Of a stretch of 17,100 bases of DNA, positions 7,743 to 14,495 are shown piece after piece (the stretch's first letter is position 1; each line of letters begins with the position of its first letter). The stretch comes from Acholeplasmataceae bacterium. Its GTDB lineage: Bacteria; Bacillota_I; Bacilli_A; Acholeplasmatales; Acholeplasmataceae. The position numbers and the translations under genes are program-made. Below the pieces are notes generated by a model. The model ran no database searches. It was not told where the DNA came from and worked only from the letters and a program-made list of their open reading frames with translations. The stretch is taken from NCBI GenBank assembly GCA_012520715.1, contig JAAYNT010000045.1:1-17100 (forward strand). The letters are read 5' to 3'.

Positions 7743-8085
7743 GAAATGTTTAAAATGTATGGAACAAATTGTTCCAATAACAACATTTAAAAATATCTTT
7801 AAAAAAAGATATCAATTGTTATGTAACAAATGTCAAAAAGAATTAGTTTATGGTTATTATCATGAAATAATTCCTATTAACAGTGGCAAGATAATTCATT
7901 ATTTTATTAAATATAATGAAATAGATTCTAACTATGAAATCGATCAATTTTTATTAGAACCACTTTATCAAGAAGCACTAAGATTAAAACTTCCGACATT
8001 TTACTTTGATAAAATCGACGACGAAATATATCATATCTTAGACAATTTAATATGGGGCGACCTATTAGTCATAACTATCAGTTAA
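7741..8085 (+). CDS. Short ComFC-like zinc-finger protein lacking the phosphoribosyltransferase domain
   Basis: A 114-residue protein with CxxC at residues 3-6 and CxxC at 28-31, a likely zinc ribbon. The Cys spacing, the intervening Phe-Lys-Asn-Ile-Phe segment and a later Lys-Tyr-Asn-Glu stretch resemble the N-terminus of ComFC competence proteins (about 230 residues). The C-terminal phosphoribosyltransferase-like motif is absent, and the chain ends soon after a Trp-Gly-Asp-Leu-Leu segment. Firmicutes often carry comFC just upstream of hpf, as here, which supports the link. It may be a shrunken comFC, with or without function. I chose GTG 7741 because AGGTGAT lies 4 bases upstream; an in-frame GTG at 7732 lies within that Shine-Dalgarno. 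The gap to hpf is 12 bases. Family identity is moderate; function unknown. Confidence 0.6.
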   Translation: MKCLKCMEQIVPITTFKNIFKKRYQLLCNKCQKELVYGYYHEIIPINSGKIIHYFIKYNEIDSNYEIDQFLLEPLYQEALRLKLPTFYFDKIDDEIYHILDNLIWGDLLVITIS

Positions 8086-8097
8086 GGAGGTATCGTT

Positions 8098-8652
8098 ATG
8101 AACTTTGAAGTGTTAGGAAAAGGCGGATTCGTACCAAGTCAAGCAATTACAGATTATGCTGAAAAACGCATGAAAAAAGTAATTAGACTATTGGGCGAAG
8201 AAAACATCTCGGGGGTACGAGTACTTTGCAAGGTATATAAAGACCATCACAAGGTCGAAATTACAGTCTTTGCAAAAGAACTAGTGATTAGAGCAGAAAC
8301 ACCAGAATTTGATATCTATGCTGCAATTGATAAATCAATTGACAAATTAGTTAGACAAATTCATAGACACCGTGAAAGATTGCAAAATCACTTAGACAAA
8401 ACTAAGTTCGGTCAATTCGATTCTAACGGACGTGACGTTGAATCTCTTGAAAAAGAAGTGTTAGCTGCACAACTTGTTAAAAACAAAAAAATTGAATTAC
8501 GCCCAATGACTTCGGAAGAAGCAATTAGGGCGATGGAATTAACTGACCATGATTTCTATATTTTCTTAGATAAAGAAACAGCTAAAACCAATGTTGTTTA
8601 TAGAAGAGAAGATGGAGATTACGCTGTAATTGAAACAGAGCCAATTAGATAG
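8098..8652 (+). CDS. hpf: Ribosome hibernation promoting factor, long form
   Basis: A 184-residue protein with the two-part layout of long HPF. The N-terminal beta-alpha domain (about residues 1-100) binds the 30S decoding site and ends in a basic helix with RQIHRHRERL. A linker follows, then a C-terminal dimerisation domain (about 128-184) with KKIELRPMTSEEAI and a Phe-Tyr-Ile-Phe-Leu core. Long HPF joins two 70S ribosomes into inactive 100S particles in stationary phase or starvation. The Shine-Dalgarno AAGGAGGT (8084-8091) is the strongest in the window and begins within the stop codon of the ComFC-like gene, 6 bases before the ATG. It is the last gene of the EF-G-paralogue unit, with a terminator just after. 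Confidence 0.96.
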   Translation: MNFEVLGKGGFVPSQAITDYAEKRMKKVIRLLGEENISGVRVLCKVYKDHHKVEITVFAKELVIRAETPEFDIYAAIDKSIDKLVRQIHRHRERLQNHLDKTKFGQFDSNGRDVESLEKEVLAAQLVKNKKIELRPMTSEEAIRAMELTDHDFYIFLDKETAKTNVVYRREDGDYAVIETEPIR

Positions 8653-8660
8653 ATAATTAA

Positions 8661-8688
8661 AAAGAGCTGCAATTTTTACAGCTCTTTT
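8661..8688 (+). terminator. Rho-independent terminator after hpf
   Basis: AAAGAGCTG (8661-8669) and CAGCTCTTT (8679-8687) around a 9-base loop, ending in TTTT. Confidence 0.8.
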
Positions 8689-8702
8689 ATTTAGAATAAA
8701 TA

Positions 8703-8725
8703 AAAAGCCTCAATTTGAGGCTTTT
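8703..8725 (-). terminator. Rho-independent terminator after sodA
   Basis: Read on the minus strand, AAAAGCCTC, a 5-base loop and GAGGCTTTT, followed by more T. It sits between the convergent hpf and sodA and may work in both directions. Confidence 0.82.
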
Positions 8726-8728
8726 ATG

Positions 8729-9331
8729 TTATTTTTGTTCAAATAGTTTTTCAACCATACCCCAGCATACAACATGCCAGAATGCTGATACATAATCAGG
8801 ACGACGGTTTTGATATTGTAAGTAGTAAGCATGCTCCCATACGTCAATTGCTAAAATTGGACGACCTTCTGATAGAGGTGTATTTTGGTTAGCAGAACCT
8901 ACAACTTTTAACTTTCCATCGTTTCCAACTAATAGCCAAGCCCATCCGCTTCCGAATTGACCTTTAGCTGCAGCTTCAAATTTTTCTTTGAATGCATCAA
9001 ATGATCCAAAGTCCCGATTGATTGCTTCAAGAAGCGCTCCTTTTGGTGTGCGACCATTGTTAACTTTTAGTAAAGTCCAAAATAATGAGTGATTGAAATG
9101 TCCGCCACCATTATTAATTACTGCTTGACGAATGTCTGCAGGAATTTTACTTGGATCATGTAACATTTCTTCTAGTGATAAGTTTAACTCTGGATGTTTT
9201 TCAAGAGCAGCATTTAAGTTGTTAACATATGCTTGATGGTGTTTAGTGTGATGAATTTCCATTGTTCTTGCATCAATAAACGGCTCAAGCGCATCATAAT
9301 TGTAGTTTAGTTTTGGTAATGTATATTTCAT
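8729..9331 (-). CDS. sodA: Superoxide dismutase, manganese type
   Basis: A 200-residue Mn/Fe superoxide dismutase that converts superoxide to hydrogen peroxide and oxygen in the cytoplasm. The metal ligands are His27 (in HHTKHH), His81 (in HFNHSLFW), Asp163 and His167 (in DVWEHAYY). GGGHFNH, and Gln149 in the Ala-Asn-Gln segment, favour manganese over iron, though metal choice is not certain from sequence. I chose the start at 9331 because AAAGGAGAG lies about 6 bases upstream; an in-frame ATG 45 bases further out would add 15 low-complexity residues and lies in the promoter. It stands alone, with its own promoter and terminator, divergent from ktrB. Confidence 0.97.
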   Translation of the reverse strand: MKYTLPKLNYNYDALEPFIDARTMEIHHTKHHQAYVNNLNAALEKHPELNLSLEEMLHDPSKIPADIRQAVINNGGGHFNHSLFWTLLKVNNGRTPKGALLEAINRDFGSFDAFKEKFEAAAKGQFGSGWAWLLVGNDGKLKVVGSANQNTPLSEGRPILAIDVWEHAYYLQYQNRRPDYVSAFWHVVCWGMVEKLFEQK

Positions 9332-9374
9332 ATTATCTCTCCTTTTATTATTTATACTAATTCTATTCAATTCC

Positions 9375-9403
9375 ATTATATAGTATAATTATATAAATTA
9401 CAA
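9375..9403 (-). promoter_or_regulatory. Promoter of sodA
   Basis: On the minus strand TTGTAA (9403-9398), 17 bases, TATAAT (9380-9375). The spacer contains the palindrome TATAATTATA, which might be part of a Per/Fur-type operator, but the match is not convincing. Confidence 0.6.
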
Positions 9404-9412
9404 ATAGTTTGC

Positions 9413-9440
9413 TTGATTGTTAAAAAATGTAGATTATGAT
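9413..9440 (+). promoter_or_regulatory. Promoter of ktrB
   Basis: TTGATT (9413-9418), 16 bases, TATGAT (9435-9440), about 33 bases before the ATG. Confidence 0.5.
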
Positions 9441-9472
9441 AAAATATAACATATAAAAAAAGAAGGTATAAT

Positions 9473-10861
9473 ATGAGCAATGTGTTAAAGAAAGTTAAAA
9501 ATATATTCTTTAAAAACTACCCAAGAACATTCCTAACTATTTATTTAATATTTGGATTTATTGGCGGCTTTCTTTTATGGCTTCCTTTTTCTCATGAAGG
9601 AAGCTTAAGTTTTATAGACTCACTATTTGTATCAGTTAGTGCCATGTCAACTACTGGTTTAACACCAGTACCACTAACTACTACATTTACAGTAGTTGGG
9701 AAAATAATATTAATTTTAATTATGCAAGTTGGTGGTCTTGGTATTTATATGCTAATTGCTAACTTTTGGATCTTTAGTGGTAGAAAAATTGGTATTAGTG
9801 AAAGAGCAATGTTAGCACAAGAACAAAACTTGTTTAGTTTAAAAGGAATTATTAGAAACATGAAACATGTTTTTATAACTATTATGTCTATACAACTTGT
9901 TTCGATAATATTTTTATCAATAATGTTTTATTTTAATCACTCAATAGGTGATTTAAATTTAGGAGAATCAATCTTTCAAGCAGTATTTCTTACAACAGCC
10001 CTATTTATGAACGCTGGATTTGATATATTTACTGGCGGGTTTGTATTTGGAGATTTACTTACAAACGGTCAATATATAATTATATTATGGGCAATGCTAT
10101 TAATATTTATCGGTGGGGTTGGGTTTATTCCAATTAGTGAAATGATTGATAAAATCATTTCTAAAATCAAAAAGAACGAACATAAATTTTCATATGTTGC
10201 AAAAGTATTATTTTGGACACATTTAGGATTATTTATTTTTAGCGGATTAATATTTTATTTACTTGAAATGAACGGAGTATTAAAAGGACTTGGCTTTGGA
10301 AACGCAATTACTGCCTCATTCTTTACATCAATATCTTCAAGAAGTGCTGGCTTTAGCATTCTAAATACAACTAACCCAATGCTACTACGAAGCTCAACAC
10401 AGTTTTTTATGATACTGCTAATGTTTATTGGTGCATCACCTAACTCAGCTGGTGGGGGAATTCGTATTACAACTGCCTTACTAGCAATTGCTGGAGTTAT
10501 AAGATTTGGACTAAACAGGCCACAAACAAAAATAGGTAGCAGAGCATATAAAGAAAATACCGTCCAAAAAGCAATGGTTGCTTTATTGACGGCAATGATT
10601 TTATTATCTATTTCAATATTTTTAATAACAATAGTAGAAAATAATGATGTCTTTGATACTACATTTGAAGTTATATCAGCTTTTGGTACAGTTGGTTACA
10701 CCAATGGACTAACTGCAAGTGCTTCACTGTGGTCTAAGATAATATTACTATTTATTATGTTTGTAGGTAGAATATCTGTAATTACTTTAATATCCGTAGT
10801 TGATTTAAGAAAGAAAGAGCAAGGTTACTTACTAACTGAGTTTGATTTAATGGTCAGTTAA
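9473..10861 (+). CDS. ktrB: KtrB/TrkH-family potassium uptake channel subunit
   Basis: A 462-residue membrane protein with the four-fold membrane-pore-membrane repeat of the Trk/Ktr family. The four selectivity-filter loops are TTGLT (60-64), NAGFD (180-184), SAGFS (291-295) and TVGYT (406-410), each with the expected Gly. The intramembrane gate loop after the third repeat is present as IGASPNSAGGGI (319-330). KtrB forms a dimer in the membrane and takes up potassium, usually with a cytoplasmic KtrA/RCK ring. No RCK gene lies nearby, so the partner is probably encoded elsewhere. AGAAGG lies 6 bases before the ATG. The C-terminus overlaps the 3' end of the convergent rqcH by 15 bases, with no terminator between. 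KtrB versus TrkH is judged on length (TrkH is usually longer) and filter sequence. Confidence 0.92.
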   Translation: MSNVLKKVKNIFFKNYPRTFLTIYLIFGFIGGFLLWLPFSHEGSLSFIDSLFVSVSAMSTTGLTPVPLTTTFTVVGKIILILIMQVGGLGIYMLIANFWIFSGRKIGISERAMLAQEQNLFSLKGIIRNMKHVFITIMSIQLVSIIFLSIMFYFNHSIGDLNLGESIFQAVFLTTALFMNAGFDIFTGGFVFGDLLTNGQYIIILWAMLLIFIGGVGFIPISEMIDKIISKIKKNEHKFSYVAKVLFWTHLGLFIFSGLIFYLLEMNGVLKGLGFGNAITASFFTSISSRSAGFSILNTTNPMLLRSSTQFFMILLMFIGASPNSAGGGIRITTALLAIAGVIRFGLNRPQTKIGSRAYKENTVQKAMVALLTAMILLSISIFLITIVENNDVFDTTFEVISAFGTVGYTNGLTASASLWSKIILLFIMFVGRISVITLISVVDLRKKEQGYLLTEFDLMVS

Positions 10862-12358
10862 TGTATTTTGATCGATTGCTTTTATAAAAATTGTTTTTTG
10901 ATTAGTATAAGTTGTTTTAAAAGTTTTTGATTTTCTAACTTTTGTAACATATCTTACTAGTGTATAATCAACTGGAATATCATTTGAATGTTTATATATA
11001 GAGTAAAAAGCTGCATATTGTGCGGCTTTTTCTATTGTTAGGGGATTTATAACTCCTTTAATAACAACATGAGAACCAGCGCCACCTTTAACATGGAGCC
11101 ACATATCATCATTTTTGGCTATTTTAGTAACAATATATTCATTTTGGCTTGAGTTTCTTCCAACATAAATAGTTGCGCCTAAATAGTTAATAGTCATCAC
11201 TTTTTGTTCATTAGATCTTGGTTTTTGTCTTTTTTTAAGTTGATAACCATATTTAGATAAATTGATTGCAAACTCTTCTTCATCTTCTAAATCTAAATTT
11301 TCAAGTCTAATTTGAAGTGATTTTAAAGTATCTAATAACTTGGTTGCTTTTTTAATTTCAATCTCAATATGAGAAATACTTGCATTTGCTTTTTTATATA
11401 TGTCATAAAATTTTTGAGCATTTTCATTTAGTGTTAAGGCTACATCTAATGTTTGATCTTGAAAAGAAGAATAATAATTAGTTAAATCAAGTCCAGATGA
11501 ATAAATAGAATCAGCAACATCTTTTAGTTTTATATTAGATAAATTGTTTTTTAGATCATTTTCTAAATTGTCAATTTTACGAGTAGTTTTAGTTATTTCG
11601 TTTCTTAAAAATTTATGATATGGATTTTTATTTAACTTTTTAACTCCTCTTAAACTTTGCAATAACTCAGATAATGATTTAAATTTTTTGATATTATCAT
11701 CATTAAATAAATCAAACCAATAAAATTGATTGTTCCCTAAATTTTTTGTAGGGACTACATCAATTTTATCTAAAGATAAATTATTTGTTTGAAGGTGTGA
11801 TGCTAGAAGTGGTGATACACCTTGATATTTATCAACTATTTCCTTTATAGTAAGTAAGTTTAATCCTTCATATTCTAAAATAACTTTGTTTGCTAAATCA
11901 ACCTCATAAGGATCACCTTGCATCACCATATCACCATCTAAATTATGTTTTGTGGTGTATGCTTCAATAATGCGATTATCTTCTGTTAGTATTATATTAA
12001 AGTTTCTACCAAAAGCTTCTAGAACTAATTCTTTTTTAACTAATCCTTTAATTAAATCGATTCCTTCAAAAGTAAAATAAATAACGCGGTCCATTTCATG
12101 TTGTTTGATATTAGTAAGTTTAAAATTTCCAATTTGTTTTCTAAGAGTAGCTAAAAACTTAGACTCTCCTCCACTAATAATTTCATTATTAATATAGAAA
12201 AGACCACTTGCACCACTAATAGTTATAACTAGTGGAGTTTTACCAAAAACAAAAGAGATAAAATCATCATTTTGATTGATTCTATCAAGTCTTTTGTTTA
12301 ATAATTGTGGTTTAATTTCTTCAATCATTTTTTGGATGAAATACCCATCAAAAGCCAT
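10847..12358 (-). CDS. rqcH: Ribosome quality control factor RqcH (NFACT family)
   Basis: A 503-residue protein of the NEMF/Tae2/RqcH family, formerly annotated as fibronectin-binding protein. The NFACT-N domain (start MAFDGYF) carries the conserved Asp90-Arg91 needed for tRNA-Ala handling. Helix-hairpin and coiled-coil regions span about residues 150-370, and an NFACT-R domain at about 385-495 carries Asp-Met-Trp-Leu-His followed by a Gly-rich turn. RqcH binds stalled 50S subunits and adds alanine tails that mark nascent chains for degradation. It is somewhat shorter than Bacillus YloA (about 570). GGTGAT lies 3 bases before the ATG. Its position next to gmk-rpoZ matches the Firmicutes yloA neighbourhood, here in divergent orientation. 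The 3' end overlaps ktrB. Confidence 0.93.
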   Translation of the reverse strand: MAFDGYFIQKMIEEIKPQLLNKRLDRINQNDDFISFVFGKTPLVITISGASGLFYINNEIISGGESKFLATLRKQIGNFKLTNIKQHEMDRVIYFTFEGIDLIKGLVKKELVLEAFGRNFNIILTEDNRIIEAYTTKHNLDGDMVMQGDPYEVDLANKVILEYEGLNLLTIKEIVDKYQGVSPLLASHLQTNNLSLDKIDVVPTKNLGNNQFYWFDLFNDDNIKKFKSLSELLQSLRGVKKLNKNPYHKFLRNEITKTTRKIDNLENDLKNNLSNIKLKDVADSIYSSGLDLTNYYSSFQDQTLDVALTLNENAQKFYDIYKKANASISHIEIEIKKATKLLDTLKSLQIRLENLDLEDEEEFAINLSKYGYQLKKRQKPRSNEQKVMTINYLGATIYVGRNSSQNEYIVTKIAKNDDMWLHVKGGAGSHVVIKGVINPLTIEKAAQYAAFYSIYKHSNDIPVDYTLVRYVTKVRKSKTFKTTYTNQKTIFIKAIDQNTLTDH

Positions 12359-12373
12359 TTAATCACCAAATAA

Positions 12374-12379
12374 ATTATA
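12374..12379 (-). promoter_or_regulatory. -10 box of rqcH
   Basis: On the minus strand TGA followed by TATAAT, an extended -10, only 15 bases before the ATG at 12358. No good -35 is seen at 17 bases; TTGAAG occurs at 20. The leader would be about 8 bases, starting near the Shine-Dalgarno. Confidence 0.45.
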
Positions 12380-12411
12380 TCATAAAGATATAAAAAAGAC
12401 TTCAAAAGGTC

Positions 12412-12478
12412 AAAAAAACAATAAAATATCGTGATTTTGGCTTAATTTTGCCATTGAAAGCGTTATTATTGTTTTTTT
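12412..12478. repeat. 13-bp AT-rich inverted repeat between rqcH and gmk
   Basis: AAAAAAACAATAA (12412-12424) and TTATTGTTTTTTT (12466-12478) are perfectly complementary around a 41-base loop. Each strand ends in a T-run, but the stem has a single G:C pair, so a terminator role is doubtful. It sits between two divergent promoters. Confidence 0.35.
12455..12468 (+). promoter_or_regulatory. cre-like operator candidate upstream of gmk
   Basis: TGAAAGCGTTATTA matches the CcpA cre pattern except for the late C, the same missing position as the site at 5551-5564. It lies just upstream of the gmk -35. Confidence 0.25.
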
Positions 12479-12480
12479 TC

Positions 12481-12509
12481 TTGTCTGCAAGGCTATTATA
12501 ATATATAAT
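12481..12509 (+). promoter_or_regulatory. Promoter of gmk-rpoZ
   Basis: TTGTCT (12481-12486), 17 bases, TATAAT (12504-12509). Another TATAAT overlaps the spacer at 12497-12502. Confidence 0.65.
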
Positions 12510-12535
12510 AGAGTAAAAGCAATGGAGGTTGTTCA

Positions 12536-13168
12536 ATGAAACTTAATGAACGAGGTCTTTTAATAGTTATATCTGGACCATCAGGTGTTGGTAAAAGCTC
12601 AGTTAGAAAAGCTTTATTTGACATGCCAAATCATGATCTTGCTTACTCAGTGTCAATGACAACTAGATTGCCAAGGACAAGCGAACAAGAAGGAATTGAT
12701 TATTACTTCGTATCTGAAGAAGTATTTGAAGATAAAATAAAAAATGGTGAATTTTTAGAATGGGCTAATTTTGTAGGTCATTACTATGGAACACCAAGAG
12801 ACAAAGTTGAAGAAATGCTAGACGAAGGAAAACAAGTTGTGCTAGAAATTGAAGTCGACGGAGCACTTCAAGTTCGTAGACAAATGAAAGATGCAGTATT
12901 TATTTTCCTAGTTCCACCAGCAAAAGAAGCATTAATAAATCGCTTAAAATCTCGTGGTACTGAGTCTGAAAAAGAATTGCAAGAACGAATTGATAAAGCT
13001 GAAAGTGAATATTTGCTTGCTTATAAATATGACTACATCGTTGTTAATGATGAGGTTAATAATGCGGCTGACCGAATAATGGCTATTATTCGCGCTGAGC
13101 ATGCAAGAACTGAGCGTACAATTCATAAGTATATCGAATTAATGGAAGGTGAAGATAGTGAAGAATAA
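12536..13168 (+). CDS. gmk: Guanylate kinase
   Basis: A 210-residue enzyme that phosphorylates GMP to GDP with ATP, a step in GTP and dGTP supply. The P-loop SGPSGVGKSS starts at residue 13. The GMP-binding region follows, with Ser38-Val-Ser-Met-Thr-Thr-Arg44, a Glu-Gly-Ile-Asp-Tyr-Tyr segment, Glu73 and GHYYGTP (81-87). The lid and C-terminal helices are complete, and length fits the family (about 205). TGGAGG lies 7 bases before the ATG. The stop overlaps the start of rpoZ by 11 bases, a gmk-rpoZ pair conserved across Firmicutes. Confidence 0.97.
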   Translation: MKLNERGLLIVISGPSGVGKSSVRKALFDMPNHDLAYSVSMTTRLPRTSEQEGIDYYFVSEEVFEDKIKNGEFLEWANFVGHYYGTPRDKVEEMLDEGKQVVLEIEVDGALQVRRQMKDAVFIFLVPPAKEALINRLKSRGTESEKELQERIDKAESEYLLAYKYDYIVVNDEVNNAADRIMAIIRAEHARTERTIHKYIELMEGEDSEE

Positions 13169-13367
13169 TGACGGAATGCGTTATCCATCAATAGATGAAC
13201 TGTTAAAAAAGATTGACTCTAAATATAAATTAGCTTATACAGCAGCAAAAGTAGCTAAAATTATTGAAAGAGAAGAAATCGAAATTAAAAATGCTAAATG
13301 CGTTAAAAGTGTAGGTCAAGCATTAGAAGAAATTTTAAATGACGAAGTCACAATTGAGTTTGAATAA
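13158..13367 (+). CDS. rpoZ: RNA polymerase omega subunit
   Basis: A 69-residue protein with the omega core: MRYPSIDELLKKIDSKYKLAYTAAKVAK near the N-terminus, including the Tyr-Pro-Ser-Ile-Asp and Ala-Ala-Lys-x-Ala motifs. Omega helps assemble and stabilise the beta' subunit. I chose GTG 13158 because AAGGTGAA (13146-13153) is 4 bases upstream; an in-frame GTG at 13149 lies inside that Shine-Dalgarno, and ATG 13176 has none. The start lies within the end of gmk, so the two are probably coupled. A weak terminator follows. Confidence 0.93.
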   Translation: MKNNDGMRYPSIDELLKKIDSKYKLAYTAAKVAKIIEREEIEIKNAKCVKSVGQALEEILNDEVTIEFE

Positions 13368-13389
13368 AAAAAAGGCTAGTCCTTTTTTT
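13367..13389 (+). terminator. Weak terminator-like hairpin after rpoZ
   Basis: AAAAAAAGG, a CTAGT loop and CCTTTTTTT. Only two G:C pairs, so partial read-through into mscS is likely, and no separate promoter for mscS is evident. Confidence 0.5.
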
Positions 13390-13416
13390 AATGAAAGGTA
13401 GTAAAGGTGATATTAA

Positions 13417-14427
13417 ATGAAATTATTTGAATTTTTAAGAGAATATTTACAAGGTGTACCAATTTATGATGATACAGGAAACATTACTGGATATCAAGGT
13501 GGATTACAATTTAGTGAAGGTTTAGCTGATTTAGTTATTGCAACTGCATTTGCAATTGCGATGATTTTACTAACATTAATCTTTTTATTTTTTGTTAAAA
13601 GAATAATTAGAAATGCAATGGATAGAAGAATCAGAAAAATTGAAATTAAAGAACAAAGATTAGAACGAGCAAGAGAAAAAGACAGAAGAGATCGTAACAT
13701 AAAAGAGATTAACACAATGTTAATGCATGAAGTTAAAACTGATAGTCCATATGAATACATTGATGTTCAAAAACGAGCTGAAACTATTTCTAGAACAACA
13801 TATAAAATTATTGCAGCTGTTGTTTGGTTAGTAGTTATTATTATAATTTTAGATGGTTATAGTATTAACGTTGTACCACTAATTACAGGAGCTGGAATTG
13901 TTGGTATTGCTGTTGCATTTGGTGCTCAAGAATTTGTAAAAGACTTTATTAGTGGACTATTTAATATATTTGAAAACACATATAGTGTTGGTGAGAGTGT
14001 AGAGATTCAAGGTTTTGTCGGTACAGTAAGGGAAATTGGCCTTAGAACGACAAAAATTGAAGATTGGACTGGAGACTATTTAATTATTAATAATGGTCAA
14101 ATTAATAAAATATTAAACCGTTCAAGAGACACTTCAACTGCGATTATTGATGTTTTATTAACTAACAAAGTTAAAGTTGAAGAAGCAAGAAATGCTTTCC
14201 ATACTTTCTGCCAGGAATATAAAAGTGATAATCCAAATATGTTAGAACCACTAACATTTGTAGGACTTACTGAATCAACATTAGTTTCATATAAGTTTAG
14301 GGTAATTACAAAAACTCCACCAGCATCACACAAAGGACTGGAAAGAGAAATTAGAATAGCCCTTGTTGAATACTTAGAAGCTAAAGGATTTGAAGGTCCA
14401 CAACAAACAGTAATTGTTAATCAATAA
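13417..14427 (+). CDS. MscS-type small-conductance mechanosensitive channel
   Basis: A 336-residue membrane protein. A membrane helix at about 35-62 is followed by a highly charged Arg/Lys/Glu-rich segment (about 63-100, probably helical and cytoplasmic). Two further helices follow at about 129-147 and 152-180. The last is the pore-lining TM3, rich in Gly and Ala (GAGIVGIAVAFGAQEF, 158-173), then the beta domain with EIQGFVGTVREIGLRTT and a C-terminal alpha/beta region. Such channels open under membrane tension and release solutes after hypo-osmotic shock. The long charged insert between TM1 and TM2 is larger than in E. coli MscS (286 residues). GGTGAT lies 5 bases before the ATG. It probably shares a transcript with gmk-rpoZ through read-through and ends in its own terminator. 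Confidence 0.92.
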   Translation: MKLFEFLREYLQGVPIYDDTGNITGYQGGLQFSEGLADLVIATAFAIAMILLTLIFLFFVKRIIRNAMDRRIRKIEIKEQRLERAREKDRRDRNIKEINTMLMHEVKTDSPYEYIDVQKRAETISRTTYKIIAAVVWLVVIIIILDGYSINVVPLITGAGIVGIAVAFGAQEFVKDFISGLFNIFENTYSVGESVEIQGFVGTVREIGLRTTKIEDWTGDYLIINNGQINKILNRSRDTSTAIIDVLLTNKVKVEEARNAFHTFCQEYKSDNPNMLEPLTFVGLTESTLVSYKFRVITKTPPASHKGLEREIRIALVEYLEAKGFEGPQQTVIVNQ

Positions 14428-14451
14428 AAGAGGAACATTTCCTCTTTTTTT
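14427..14451 (+). terminator. Rho-independent terminator after mscS
   Basis: AAAGAGGAA (14427-14435), CAT loop, TTCCTCTTT (14439-14447) and T-run to 14451. The stem begins in the stop codon. Confidence 0.85.
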
Positions 14452-14471
14452 ATTAATTATTAATAAAACAT

Positions 14472-14479
14472 GGTAAAAT
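14472..14479 (+). promoter_or_regulatory. Possible extended -10 of uvrC
   Basis: TGG then TAAAAT with no clear -35. A start site near 14486 would leave about 10 bases before a TTG start at 14496, or none before the ATG at 14484. Confidence 0.35.
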
Positions 14480-14495
14480 AGTAATGGTGAATTTA

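Noticed and set aside
9331..9376. Longer sodA start at 9376
   Set aside because: It would add 15 low-complexity residues and lies within the -10 box; the strong AAAGGAGAG serves the ATG at 9331.
9381..9400. PerR or Fur box in the sodA promoter
   Set aside because: A short AT palindrome is present, but it does not match either consensus well, and such palindromes are common in DNA this AT-rich.
9467..9472. TATAAT directly before ktrB as a promoter
   Set aside because: It abuts the start codon, so transcription would begin inside the gene; the TATGAT at 9435-9440 is a better -10.
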